The notes under the pieces: generated by a model | The model's input: only the letters and a program-made list of their open reading frames with translations | Told to the model about the DNA's origin: nothing | The model's database searches: none | In this document: piece after piece, positions 45,548 through 56,599 of the stretch | Position numbering within the stretch: the stretch's first letter is position 1 | Layout of the letters: each line of letters opens with the position of its first letter | Translations under genes and position numbers: made by a program | Assembly (NCBI RefSeq): GCF_014647315.1 | Contig: NZ_BMOY01000009.1 | Location: forward strand, 1-64,000 | DNA from: Paenalicyclobacillus cellulosilyticus | GTDB taxonomy: Bacteria; Bacillota; Bacilli; Alicyclobacillales; Alicyclobacillaceae | Direction: 5' to 3' | Length of the DNA stretch: 64,000 bases

Positions 45548-46735
45548 TCATCGCCTCCTTGTCGCATCCGCCGCGGGCTTTGCATCCGTCGCCCCGGCGG
45601 TTTCGCGTCTTGCCGCATCGCGTTCACCCTCTGCGCACCTTGGCGCAAACGCCAACCAGTCGTCCGGCAGCGCCTGGCCCTCCACCCAGGCGAGCACCAT
45701 CTGGGCGGTGAGCGGCGCGAGCAGGATGCCGTTGCGGAAGTGGCCGGCGCAGACGATGACCTGCGGGTACTCCGGCGCGGGGCCAATCAGCGGCTCGCCG
45801 CCGGGCGATCCCGGCCGCAGCCCGGTCCACGCCCGCACAAACTGGGCGTCCGTCAATCCGGGCGCCACCCGCGCCAGGGCGGTAAGCAACTGCAACAGGC
45901 CGTCCGCGGTCACGTCCCGGTTGAACCCGGCACCATGCTCTTCGGTCGCGCCGGCCACGATGGTGCCGTCCCGCTTCGGGACGAGGTAGATGCCGGGCGC
46001 CGACACGGTGCGCACGAGCCGTCCGCCGCCGCGCGGCCGCAGGGCGAACAACTGCCCTTTGACCGGGCGGATGGCGGTGGCGACGCCGACCTGCGCCAAG
46101 AGCGGCCCCGCCCAGGCACCGGCCGCGATGACGGCCCGCTCCGCCTCATACACCGCGTCGATGGTGGTGACGCGCACGCGGCCGCCGGTCGGTTCTATCC
46201 GTGTCACCACGGCGCCTTCGCGAACGTCCGCCCGCTGCCTGACGGCGACGGCCAGCGCCTGCGTCAGGTGGGCGGCCGACACGTTGCCGTCATCCGGCAG
46301 GAACAGGCCGCCTGCGCCGGGGGAAACCAGCGGTTCCCGCGCCCGGATGTCGTCCGCCGTCCACCACGCCGTCCGCGCGCCAGCCGCCTCCTGCCAGGCA
46401 GCGCGATCGCGCAGGACCTGTGCCCGTGCCTCATCCGGCGCCACCTGGAGGATGCCGTTTTGCACCCACTGGATGTCAATCCCCGTCTCCTCGAGCAGTT
46501 CGGCGGCGAAAGCGGGATAGCGGGACCTGCTCTCCAGGCAGAGGCGGAAGAACGGGCCGGGTTCATGCGCCTCCAGTTGTGCGCCGAGCATCCCGGCCGC
46601 CGCGCTTGACGCTTCGCCGCCGAGCCGCCCTTGGTCCACCAGCAACACGGTACGGCCGGTCTGTGCGAGCCGCCAGGCGGTGGCCATGCCGATGGCCCCG
46701 CCGCCCACCACCAACACGTCATAGGGTCGTGGCAT
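45548..46735 (-). CDS. thiO: Glycine oxidase ThiO
   Basis: A 395-residue DAO-fold flavoenzyme that oxidises glycine to the imine used for thiazole synthesis. The FAD motif is VLVVGGGAIGMATAW at the N-terminus; GLRPGSPGGEPLIGPAP and GHFRNGILLAPLTA near the C-terminus are diagnostic. GAGGAGG precedes ATG 46735. It overlaps tenI by 17 nt and ends 4 bp before the thiS start. Confidence 0.93.
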   Translation of the reverse strand: MPRPYDVLVVGGGAIGMATAWRLAQTGRTVLLVDQGRLGGEASSAAAGMLGAQLEAHEPGPFFRLCLESRSRYPAFAAELLEETGIDIQWVQNGILQVAPDEARAQVLRDRAAWQEAAGARTAWWTADDIRAREPLVSPGAGGLFLPDDGNVSAAHLTQALAVAVRQRADVREGAVVTRIEPTGGRVRVTTIDAVYEAERAVIAAGAWAGPLLAQVGVATAIRPVKGQLFALRPRGGGRLVRTVSAPGIYLVPKRDGTIVAGATEEHGAGFNRDVTADGLLQLLTALARVAPGLTDAQFVRAWTGLRPGSPGGEPLIGPAPEYPQVIVCAGHFRNGILLAPLTAQMVLAWVEGQALPDDWLAFAPRCAEGERDAARRETAGATDAKPAADATRRR

Positions 46736-47417
46736 CGTGCTCTCCTCCTCGCAGCCGCGGGAACGGGTGGCGCGGTTTGGCGCGGCTTTTCGCCATGGCT
46801 TCCTTGAGGGCGGACGCGGCCCGGCAAGGGTCGTCCTGCGCCAGAACCGCGCCGATGACCGCAATCCCGCTCACCCCCGTCTCCAAGACCAGGTCCAGGT
46901 TCGTGCGGTCAATGCCGCCGATGGCGACGACCGGGATGGGCACCGCCTCGACGATCCGGCGCAGCTCATGGAGGCCGCGCGGCGGTACGCCGGGATGAGA
47001 CTCGCTCGCGAACACGTGCCCGAACGTGATGTAGTCCGCACCTTGCTCGGCGGCGGCCACGGCAGCTTCATAGCTGTGGACAGAGCAACCGATGACCCCC
47101 GCCCACCCGGCTGCCGCACGCAACCTGCGCACCGCCCCGGGCGGCAGTGACTTGGCCGCCAGGTGCACCCCGTGGGCGCCAGCGGCCATCGCCACATCGA
47201 CGCGATCGTTGACGATCACGCCCGGTGCGGCGCCGTGATGGCGCACGGCTTCAAGCAGCCGCGTGCAAAACGCGAACGTCTCGGCCGCCGGCGCCTTTTT
47301 GTCCCGCACCTGCAGGATGTCCGCACCGCCGCGGGCGCTCTGGACCAGCGCCTCGAACAGCGGCAGCGCCGTCCGCTTCGGGTCGCTGACAACGTGCAAA
47401 ACAAACGACATCGTCAT
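46719..47417 (-). CDS. tenI: Thiazole tautomerase TenI
   Basis: A 232-residue ThiE/TenI-fold protein. Several features favour TenI over ThiE: GCSVHSYEAAVAAAEQGADY, FGHVFASESHPG where ThiE usually has a GPVF segment, and PPRGLHELR. The operon order tenI-thiO-thiS-thiG is that of the Bacillus tenA operon. The His in FGHVF corresponds to the catalytic histidine of Bacillus TenI, which aromatises the ThiG product. ThiE remains possible because QVRDKKAP and VNDRVDVA are present. AAAGGA is 7 nt before ATG 47417. First gene of the operon, behind a leader terminator. Confidence 0.78.
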   Translation of the reverse strand: MTMSFVLHVVSDPKRTALPLFEALVQSARGGADILQVRDKKAPAAETFAFCTRLLEAVRHHGAAPGVIVNDRVDVAMAAGAHGVHLAAKSLPPGAVRRLRAAAGWAGVIGCSVHSYEAAVAAAEQGADYITFGHVFASESHPGVPPRGLHELRRIVEAVPIPVVAIGGIDRTNLDLVLETGVSGIAVIGAVLAQDDPCRAASALKEAMAKSRAKPRHPFPRLRGGEHDATTL

Positions 47418-47452
47418 GCCATCGTCCTTTGCTGTCAGGTGGTGCAGGTGAC

Positions 47453-47481
47453 AAAAAAGCCGCACCCATCCAGGGTGCGGC
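47453..47481 (-). terminator. Intrinsic terminator in the thi operon leader (putative attenuator)
   Basis: A perfect 9-bp stem (GCCGCACCC with GGGTGCGGC) has a 5-nt loop and is followed on the minus strand by six T residues. It lies 36 bp upstream of the tenI start. No minus-strand gene lies just upstream that would need it, so a leader-attenuation role is likely. A weaker hairpin (GGGTT with AACCC, near 47483-47501) precedes it. No THI-box core was found. Confidence 0.65.
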
Positions 47482-47529
47482 GGGTTTCCAATCTGAACCC
47501 AGCAAACGCCACCTTGCCTGCCGTCCGAT

Positions 47530-47559
47530 AGGCTACCATGGCTGCCGGTGTTTCGTCAA
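47530..47559 (-). promoter_or_regulatory. Weak candidate promoter of the thi operon
   Basis: On the minus strand TTGACG (47559-47554) is followed after 18 nt by TAGCCT (47535-47530). The -35 is good and the -10 poor. It would give a leader of roughly 100 nt containing the terminator hairpin. Confidence 0.35.
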
Positions 47560-47657
47560 GGTGTCGCGCGGCTTGGGTGGTGCGCGGCTTGGCTGCGGAC
47601 AGCGGCGAGATCGCGTATCATGATGTTGAATGGCGACACTTCGGAAGGATGAGGGGT

Positions 47658-48221
47658 ATGCCCAATCCAAGCCGGTCTCGTTCCGAGACGTATACGTATG
47701 CGGACTACCTGACGTGGGACGGCCCAGAACGATGGGAGTTGGTGGACGGTGTGGCGTATATGCTTGCCAGCCCAAGCGCTGAGCACCAGGAGGTCGCGGC
47801 GGCCTTGGAGTTTGTCATCCAGTCACACCTGCAAGGAAGTGATGGCCGATTGTATCATGCGCCGATGGACCTGCGCTTTGAGGATGCGGAAACGACCTCC
47901 ACGGTGGTCCAACCCGACATCTTCGTAATGTGCGGCACATATCACCGAGGTACAAGCATCATCGGCGTTCCCAGGTTGGTGGTGGAGGTCTTGTCGCCGT
48001 CCACCGCGGTGCACGACTTGGTTCGTAAGCTCAACCTGTATCAACGCGTCGGTGTACCGGAGTATTGGATTGTCGATCCGGCGACGAAGACGGCGTTGTT
48101 GTATCACCGGGATGAGGCGGACCATCTCGTTTTGGCGGGAGAATACGAGGCGGGCGACACGCTCTGGTCCAGGGAGTTCGCCGGGCTGCGGGTCGATTTG
48201 CGGCGGGTGTTTCCTGGTTGA
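47658..48221 (+). CDS. Uma2 family endonuclease-like protein (DUF820)
   Basis: A 187-residue PD-(D/E)XK-fold protein of the Uma2 family, common in Bacilli, Cyanobacteria and Deinococci, with unknown biological role. It starts with the typical YTYADYLTWDGPERWELVDG and carries the core residues in VQPDIFVM and LVVEVLSPST, then VGVPEYWIVDP. AAGGA is 8 nt before ATG 47658. It sits between the thi operon and the thiF-like gene and looks like an insertion into a thiamine locus. Confidence 0.85.
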   Translation: MPNPSRSRSETYTYADYLTWDGPERWELVDGVAYMLASPSAEHQEVAAALEFVIQSHLQGSDGRLYHAPMDLRFEDAETTSTVVQPDIFVMCGTYHRGTSIIGVPRLVVEVLSPSTAVHDLVRKLNLYQRVGVPEYWIVDPATKTALLYHRDEADHLVLAGEYEAGDTLWSREFAGLRVDLRRVFPG

Positions 48222-48282
48222 ATCCCCTTTGGTTACAATGCTTGCGGACATCCCGCAGCATGAGATGAGGAGAATCCAAGAC

Positions 48283-49398
48283 ATGGCAGCATGGGAGCGT
48301 CGGCCGAATGACGCCATGGGCACGATGTCTGTACACGAAGCGGATGCTTCACCGTTACCGGCGCCGCCTGACGAGTGGGAGCGGTATTCGCGGCAAATCC
48401 TGTTTCGGCCCATCGGCCGGGAGGGGCAGGCGAGGCTTGCCAAGGCGCGCGTCGCGGTGGTGGGGTTGGGGGCGCTCGGCACCGCATCGGCGGCCCAGTT
48501 GGTCCGTGCCGGTGTCGGGTATGTCCGCCTCATCGATCGCGACATCGTCGAGCCGTCCAACCTGCAGCGCCAGTCGCTGTACGACGAGGCGGACGCGGCC
48601 GGCCACGCGGCGAAAGCGGTCGCGGCGGCGGACAAATTGCGCCTTGCCAACGCGGCCGTCGCCCTGGAGCCGTGCGTGACCGACCTCACGTGGCGCAACG
48701 CGGAGCCGTTGCTGGCGGATGTGGACGTCATCGTGGACGGGACGGACAACTTCGAGGTGCGCTACCTCATCAATGACGTGGCCGTCAAGCACGGCATCCC
48801 TTGGGCGTACGGCGGGGCGGTCAGCTCGTACGGAACCGCCGCATTCCTGCGGCCCGGCGACACGCCCTGCCTGGTCTGCTTGTTCGGACCCGATGCCGGC
48901 GGCGGGCACGACACGTGCGACACGGTCGGGGTCATTGCGCCGGTGGTGAGCATCATCGCCTCCCTGCAGGTGGCCGAGGTGCTCAAGTACCTCACCGGCA
49001 ACCTCGGCGCGCTCGCACCGGGGCTTGTCCACATCGACGTGTGGCACAATGAATTCGGCACCGTCCGCTTCGGCCCGCCCCGCGCGGACTGCCCGTGTTG
49101 CGGCCGGCGCGAGTTCGCCATGCTCGCGCCAAGACCTGACGCGCTGGCGGTGTCGCTGTGCGGCCGCAATACGGTCCAGGTGCGGCCGAACCATGCGCAA
49201 CCCGGGGAGCGGCTGGACCTGGACCGTCTCGCTTCGCGCCTGCAAGCGGTCGGCAAGGTGCAGCACAACGCCCACCTGCTGCGCGTGGATCTGGGCGCCG
49301 TCCAAATCACCCTGTTCCCGGACGGGCGGGCGCTGGTGCACGGCGTCTCCGATCCGGCGCAAGCGCGCGCCTTGTATGCGCGCTACATCGGGATGTGA
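48283..49398 (+). CDS. thiF: ThiF/MoeB/HesA family adenylyltransferase
   Basis: A 371-residue E1-like enzyme. The nucleotide-binding motif is VAVVGLGALGTASAAQLVRAGVG, followed by IDRDIVEPSNLQRQ and VDGTDNFEVRYLIND. Zinc cysteines are in TPCLVC and CPCC. A C-terminal extension of about 90 residues (ALAVSLCGRNTVQV onwards) is common in Bacillus ThiF. It would adenylate ThiS, although MoaD activation is also possible. AGGAG is 10 nt before ATG 48283; longer starts (48238, 48265) lack a binding site. It is on the opposite strand from thiS. Confidence 0.83.
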   Translation: MAAWERRPNDAMGTMSVHEADASPLPAPPDEWERYSRQILFRPIGREGQARLAKARVAVVGLGALGTASAAQLVRAGVGYVRLIDRDIVEPSNLQRQSLYDEADAAGHAAKAVAAADKLRLANAAVALEPCVTDLTWRNAEPLLADVDVIVDGTDNFEVRYLINDVAVKHGIPWAYGGAVSSYGTAAFLRPGDTPCLVCLFGPDAGGGHDTCDTVGVIAPVVSIIASLQVAEVLKYLTGNLGALAPGLVHIDVWHNEFGTVRFGPPRADCPCCGRREFAMLAPRPDALAVSLCGRNTVQVRPNHAQPGERLDLDRLASRLQAVGKVQHNAHLLRVDLGAVQITLFPDGRALVHGVSDPAQARALYARYIGM

Positions 49399-49403
49399 GC
49401 GCC

Positions 49404-49431
49404 GGCAGCGCCGCCGGTTGGCAGCGCCGCC
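49404..49431. repeat. 12-bp direct repeat after thiF
   Basis: GGCAGCGCCGCC occurs at 49404-49415 and 49420-49431, a 16-bp period, in the 39-bp gap between the convergent thiF and mnmA genes. It may be another of the short tandem duplications seen across this window. Confidence 0.6.
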
Positions 49432-49437
49432 AGGGCC

Positions 49438-52154
<2,717 letters not shown>

Positions 52155-52172
52155 GTGGGCCGTGAGGAGGAG

Positions 52173-53183
52173 ATGGGATTGCGGCGACGCATCGCATGGG
52201 TGGCGGGCGCGATGGGGTTGGCGGCGGCGGTGTGCACCGCCCGCTTGGCCTGGGAGGCATGGACCTCACGCCCGCCGGCGCCCGGTTCGTCCCTGCGCTT
52301 CGCGCGCGTGACGTACCACACCCGCACCGAGCGGGTGATGACCATCGGGGGATCGGTCGCGCACGGGTGGAAGGACTCGGAACACCTCGGGTTTCTGCGC
52401 CGGGCGTTCATCGAACTGACGAACCACACGCCGACGGCGTACCAGTACATCGACCGGACCATCATCGGGGCCAACGGCACCCAGCTCGACACGATGTACA
52501 AAGGGAAGTACGAGACGTGGCTGAACACGGACAAGCCGCAGATTGTCGTCATCGCCTGGGGGCTTTTGAACGACGCACGCCCCAAGACACCGATGGACCA
52601 GTTCCTCCTTCACCTGCGCAACGAGGTGAACGAGGCGCTGGCCCATCATGCGGTGGTGTTCATCGTCACGCCGCCGGTGACGCGGGCGTCGTACACCCAA
52701 TATCCCACAGCGCAGCAGGCGTACGTCGACGCCGAGGTGAAGTTCGTCCAAGACCTGAACGATCCTAACGTCTATGTGTTCGACGTGTTCGATCAGATGA
52801 AGGACTACCTGACCCGCACCCATCAGACGTACGAACCGTACATGGGCGACGGCTGGCACCCGAACACCGCCGGCCACGTGCTCGCAGGCCGCATCCTCTA
52901 TCAAAACCTGATTCAGACGTTCGGGACGCAGCCCATCGTGTTTCAAACGCCGCAAACCGGCGGGCAGGCGCCGGGCACCCCGGGCGGCACCCCGGCGGGG
53001 GCGACGGGAGGGAACACCGCAGGCACGCAAGGCGGCACCGGCGCGGGCACCCCCTGTACGCCGGCACCCGCCGGGACGCCGGCTCCGTCTGCACCGGCTG
53101 CGGGCGGAACCACCCCGGCGGGTGTACCCGGCGCTCGCGCCGCCGGCCAAGGCGGCAGCCCGTCCCGGCGCGTCATGCCGTAA
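52173..53183 (+). CDS. SGNH/GDSL-type hydrolase with a low-complexity tail
   Basis: A 336-residue, probably exported esterase. An N-terminal hydrophobic segment (signal peptide or anchor, about residues 5-25) precedes the SGNH core. Block I is MTIGGSVAHGW, block III is WGLLND, and the catalytic Asp-His pair is in DGWHPNTAGH. About 65 C-terminal residues are Gly/Thr/Pro/Ala-rich and look like a disordered, cell-wall-spanning tail. GAGGAGG lies 2 nt before ATG 52173 and 8 nt before TTG 52179, so the TTG may be the true start. It probably acts on an envelope ester; the substrate is unknown. Confidence 0.78.
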   Translation: MGLRRRIAWVAGAMGLAAAVCTARLAWEAWTSRPPAPGSSLRFARVTYHTRTERVMTIGGSVAHGWKDSEHLGFLRRAFIELTNHTPTAYQYIDRTIIGANGTQLDTMYKGKYETWLNTDKPQIVVIAWGLLNDARPKTPMDQFLLHLRNEVNEALAHHAVVFIVTPPVTRASYTQYPTAQQAYVDAEVKFVQDLNDPNVYVFDVFDQMKDYLTRTHQTYEPYMGDGWHPNTAGHVLAGRILYQNLIQTFGTQPIVFQTPQTGGQAPGTPGGTPAGATGGNTAGTQGGTGAGTPCTPAPAGTPAPSAPAAGGTTPAGVPGARAAGQGGSPSRRVMP

Positions 53184-53190
53184 CAGGCCG

Positions 53191-53814
53191 TCAAGCCTCG
53201 GCGAGCAGGATGCGCGCGGGCGATGCGTCCGCGCCGACGAGCGGCAACGGTAGGGCAATCATCCAGTACGATCCGGCCGGCACCTCGCGCAACCACACCC
53301 CTTCGACAATCACGACGCCCGCTTGAAAGAGCGTTTTGTGGGTCGGGTGGCCCGGCTGGCCGCGCTCGATGCCGAGCCCGTCCACGCCGACGCCGGCCAC
53401 GCGCCGCTCGGCCAGCAAGCGGGCGGCGTCTTCCGCCACATACACAAATTCGAAGTCGAACGCCTCCGCGAAGGAATTGCGCGTCTTCAGCAACAGAAAG
53501 TCGTCCGGCTGCGGGTCAAACCGCACTAGGTCGTCTGCGTGGATGGCGTCTTGAACGTCCGTCAGGTCGAGGACGCGCACCGGCCGCACCAAGCGTCGGA
53601 CATCGAGCTGGTCAATCGTCGCTCCGCCCGGCAACATATGCAGGGGCGCGTCGATGTGGGTCCCGGTATGGACGTCGAGGTGCACCTTCGTCTCGTGCAC
53701 CCCGTGCGTCGGGAAGTCGGCCGTCGTTGCAAACGCCGGCCGCTTCTCCGCCTTGTTCTTGTACACCATCATGCCCTCGTGAATGGGCATCGTCACGTCA
53801 TACAAGATGCGCAC
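53191..53814 (-). CDS. Cyclase family / kynurenine formamidase-like metal hydrolase
   Basis: A 207-residue protein of the cyclase (KynB) family. The metal-binding motif HTGTHIDAPLHM is intact, preceded by YDVTMPIHEGMMVY at the N-terminus; Asp and Glu residues in the second half complete the site. Members hydrolyse N-formylkynurenine or isatin and related amides. No other tryptophan-degradation gene is nearby, so the substrate is open. GTG 53814 is 6 nt after GGGAGGG, whereas ATG 53820 abuts it. It overlaps the end of zwf by 17 nt and is probably coupled to it. Confidence 0.82.
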   Translation of the reverse strand: MRILYDVTMPIHEGMMVYKNKAEKRPAFATTADFPTHGVHETKVHLDVHTGTHIDAPLHMLPGGATIDQLDVRRLVRPVRVLDLTDVQDAIHADDLVRFDPQPDDFLLLKTRNSFAEAFDFEFVYVAEDAARLLAERRVAGVGVDGLGIERGQPGHPTHKTLFQAGVVIVEGVWLREVPAGSYWMIALPLPLVGADASPARILLAEA

Positions 53815-55378
53815 GGCCATCCCTCCCGTTGCGCGCCACCGGCTGTCCCAGCCGGGCGCGAGCCGCGTCCGCCACCGGCGCGTCCGCGCCGATGGGCCAC
53901 CAGCGGAATCCGTCCGCCGCCGTGAGCGCTTCGGCCGCCTCGGGGCCCCACGAACCTGCCCGGTACGTCGCCAGCGGCAGGTCCGGGTCGTTCGCAAACG
54001 CTTCCGCGATGGGGTCGACGAACTTCCAGGCGAGCGCCACCTCGTCCCAGCGGGTGAAGAACGTGGAGTCGCCGCGCAAGGCGTCGTGGAGCAGCCGCTC
54101 GTACGCCTCCGGCGATTCGCTCCCGCTGTGGCTGAATTCCATCGCCACCGGGATGACACCGCCCTCGGTGCCCGGGCGTTTGACGTTGAACTGCAGGTAC
54201 ATGCCCTCCTGCGGCTGAACGCGGATGACGAGCAGGTTCGGCCCGAGCGTCCCGTCCTGGTTGAAGTAAAGGTGGCGCGGCATGTCGCGGAACTGGATGA
54301 CGATTTCCGTCGCCTTCGCGGCCATGCGCTTGCCGGTGCGCACGTAGAACGGCACGCCGGCCCAGCGGAAGTTGTCGATGTAGAGGCGGGCGGCGATGAA
54401 CGTCTCCGTGCGCGATCCCGGTGCCACGTTCGGTTCGTCGCGGTACGCGGGCACCGCTTTGCCCTGAATCTCCCCTTCGCCGTACTGGCCGCGGACGATG
54501 TGTTGGCGTACCTCCGCGCGCCCGTAGGGACGCAGGGATTGCAACACCTTCACCTTTTCGTCGCGGATGGCCTCGGTCATCAGGCGGCTCGGGGGCTCCA
54601 TGGCAATCATCGTGACCATCTGCAGCATGTGGTTTTGGAACATGTCGCGCAAGGCGCCCGCCTTGTCGTAATACGCCGCGCGCTCCTCGACCCCGACCGT
54701 CTCGCTGGACGTAATCTGCACGTTGGCGATGCAGCGGTTGTTCCACAGCGGCTCGAACAGCGAGTTGGCGAACCGGATCACCTCGATGTTCTGCACCATC
54801 TCCTTGCCGAGATAGTGATCGATCCGGAAGATCTCCTCCTCGCGGAACACCTGGGTGACTTCCTCGTTCAACCGCTGCGCGGACCCGTAATCTTCCCCGA
54901 ACGGCTTCTCGATGATGAGCCGCTTCCAACCCTTCGTCTGCGTAAAACCGGCTGCTTGCAGGCGGTGTGCGGTTTCGCCGAAGCGTTCGGGGGCCATCGC
55001 CAGATAAAACATGCGGTTGCCCGTGCCAATCCCGCTCTCTTCCAGCTCCCGCACACGCTGGTACAGGCGTTCGAAATCGGCCAGTTGCGTCACGTCCACC
55101 GAGCAGTAGTAGAAGTGCCGCGCAAAGTCGCGCCAGTTGATGTCGTGAACCTGGTAGCGGGCGTGTGCGCGCACCGCTTCCTCCAACGCGGCCCGGAAGC
55201 TCTCGTCATCCAATTTCCGGCGGGCGACGCCGATGACCGCGAACGAAGGCGGCAGCTTGCCGTTGTGGTACAAATTGAAAAAGGCAGGCAACAGCTTGCG
55301 CTTCGCCAGGTCGCCCGTGGCGCCGAACAGGACGAAGGTGAACGGAGACAGGGTGGATGTGGTTTCTTCCCAGAGCAT
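53798..55378 (-). CDS. zwf: Glucose-6-phosphate 1-dehydrogenase
   Basis: A 526-residue enzyme of the oxidative pentose phosphate pathway. It has the NADP motif FGATGDLAKRKLLPAFF, IIEKPFGED, and the active-site signature RIDHYLGKEMVQN with its catalytic histidine. The C-terminal domain is FYVRTGKRM through to WWPIGADAP. It is slightly longer than many bacterial Zwf proteins at the C-terminus. AAGGAT is 7 nt before ATG 55378. The formamidase-like gene overlaps its 3' end. Confidence 0.95.
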   Translation of the reverse strand: MLWEETTSTLSPFTFVLFGATGDLAKRKLLPAFFNLYHNGKLPPSFAVIGVARRKLDDESFRAALEEAVRAHARYQVHDINWRDFARHFYYCSVDVTQLADFERLYQRVRELEESGIGTGNRMFYLAMAPERFGETAHRLQAAGFTQTKGWKRLIIEKPFGEDYGSAQRLNEEVTQVFREEEIFRIDHYLGKEMVQNIEVIRFANSLFEPLWNNRCIANVQITSSETVGVEERAAYYDKAGALRDMFQNHMLQMVTMIAMEPPSRLMTEAIRDEKVKVLQSLRPYGRAEVRQHIVRGQYGEGEIQGKAVPAYRDEPNVAPGSRTETFIAARLYIDNFRWAGVPFYVRTGKRMAAKATEIVIQFRDMPRHLYFNQDGTLGPNLLVIRVQPQEGMYLQFNVKRPGTEGGVIPVAMEFSHSGSESPEAYERLLHDALRGDSTFFTRWDEVALAWKFVDPIAEAFANDPDLPLATYRAGSWGPEAAEALTAADGFRWWPIGADAPVADAARARLGQPVARNGRDGRAHLV

Positions 55379-55635
55379 CGGATCATCCTTTAGCCGGAGT
55401 ATTGCGACCGTTTTTCTTACGGCCGTCGCCGCATTGCATCCAAGCGCAGCGGCCGGCGCACTGCGTACACCCAGCCGAGGCTTATTGTACCAAATGCAAC
55501 GGTGACCTGTGTACAAGCTGCCTGAGCGTTGCGGGCAAGTGCGATGCGGTGCCAGGCTTGGCCGGGTGCCGGATGGGGTGCTCCATGTTGGCGGCGGATG
55601 GTCGGCGGATGCATGGGTCACGCGGTGGCCGGATG

Positions 55636-55962
55636 TTACAACTCGGTCACCGCGTGCACGACCCAGATGCCGCCCCGCCCCTGCCGGCGGGGCTGGTACA
55701 ACTCCACCAGGTAGGTGCAGCGGCCGTGCTGGACCCGCACCACCGCGTGCTGCAGTCCGGAGCCCGGGTCGTAGTACTGTTCGACCAACGTGTACACATC
55801 GGTCGGGCGCAGCCCGAGCACCGCACTGCCCACCACTTGCGCGGTGCGCACCGGATCGAGCCGCCAGAGGTTTTGTCCCCGGTCGGCCGCCTCCTGGATG
55901 CGGTCGTAGTTTTCAGAAGTCAATTCCACGGTGCCGGTTCTCACTTGCGGATCGCAGGGCAT
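55636..55962 (-). CDS. Hypothetical protein
   Basis: A 108-residue soluble protein with a helical N-terminal half ([20 protein letters not shown]) and a beta-rich C-terminal half ([28 protein letters not shown]). GAGGAGG is 7 nt before ATG 55962. It looks like a conserved small Bacilli protein, but I cannot name a family. Its promoter region is shared with the divergent rhodanese gene. The 257 bp between it and zwf hold no gene. Confidence 0.6.
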   Translation of the reverse strand: MPCDPQVRTGTVELTSENYDRIQEAADRGQNLWRLDPVRTAQVVGSAVLGLRPTDVYTLVEQYYDPGSGLQHAVVRVQHGRCTYLVELYQPRRQGRGGIWVVHAVTEL

Positions 55963-56105
55963 GGACCGTCCTCCTCGTCGGCGCAGCCACAGCCGCGCGG
56001 CGAGCCGCTGGCGTTCCTGCGCGAATTGTTGCATTGTATGAGCAAACGCACACCCCGGCGTACGGCGTCTGTCTTGCAGCCGGGGAGGATGAGGAGGCGT
56101 GGCGC

Positions 56106-56492
56106 ATGCTCATCACCGTGGACGACGTCCGCGACGTGGTGGCCGGGCGCAGGGACGCCGTGCTCATCGATGCCCGCGCCCCGGAGCGGTACCGCGGAGA
56201 GACCGAACCGCTCGATCCGAAGGCAGGCCACATCCCGGGCGCCGTCAACCGCCCTTGGCAGGAGGGCCTCGGCGAGGACGGCCGTTGGTTGCCGCCCGAG
56301 CTGCAGCGGGCGCGGTTCCGCGATGTGCTCGCGGACGGGAGCGAGGTCATCGCGTACTGCGGATCGGGCGTGACGGCGTGCGCCAACTTGTTTGCGCTGG
56401 CGCTCGCCGGCAAACCGGACGCGAGGCTCTACGCGGGCAGCTGGAGCGACTGGTGCTCGTATCCGGAGCATCCTGTCGCCACGGGACCTTGA
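56106..56492 (+). CDS. Single-domain rhodanese derived from a two-domain sulfurtransferase
   Basis: A 128-residue rhodanese domain with [26 protein letters not shown] and the active-site loop YCGSGVTA, whose cysteine carries the persulfide. These features are typical of the C-terminal, catalytic half of two-domain thiosulfate or mercaptopyruvate sulfurtransferases. The N-terminal inactive domain is absent, and upstream sequence in all frames does not resemble it. GAGGAGG is 8 nt before ATG 56106, so the short form looks genuine and not a fragment. Confidence 0.8.
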   Translation: MLITVDDVRDVVAGRRDAVLIDARAPERYRGETEPLDPKAGHIPGAVNRPWQEGLGEDGRWLPPELQRARFRDVLADGSEVIAYCGSGVTACANLFALALAGKPDARLYAGSWSDWCSYPEHPVATGP

Positions 56493-56599
56493 CGCCGGTA
56501 TGGAAACATGTTCCCCCCGTCCGTTGCCGTCCTTGGCGGCCGATCCAGCTATAATGGAGGTTGTGCCGCGTTCTGGCGCGGCGGAGGAGGGACGACCAC

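Noticed and set aside
46719-47417. Calling the first thi gene ThiE
   Set aside because: FGHVF and SVHS segments and the operon order fit TenI better. ThiE remains an alternative.
47418-47650. TPP riboswitch upstream of the thi operon
   Set aside because: The CUGAGA and CCUGAUCUGG cores are not found on the minus strand. A short GGGTTCAGATTGG stretch is only superficially similar.
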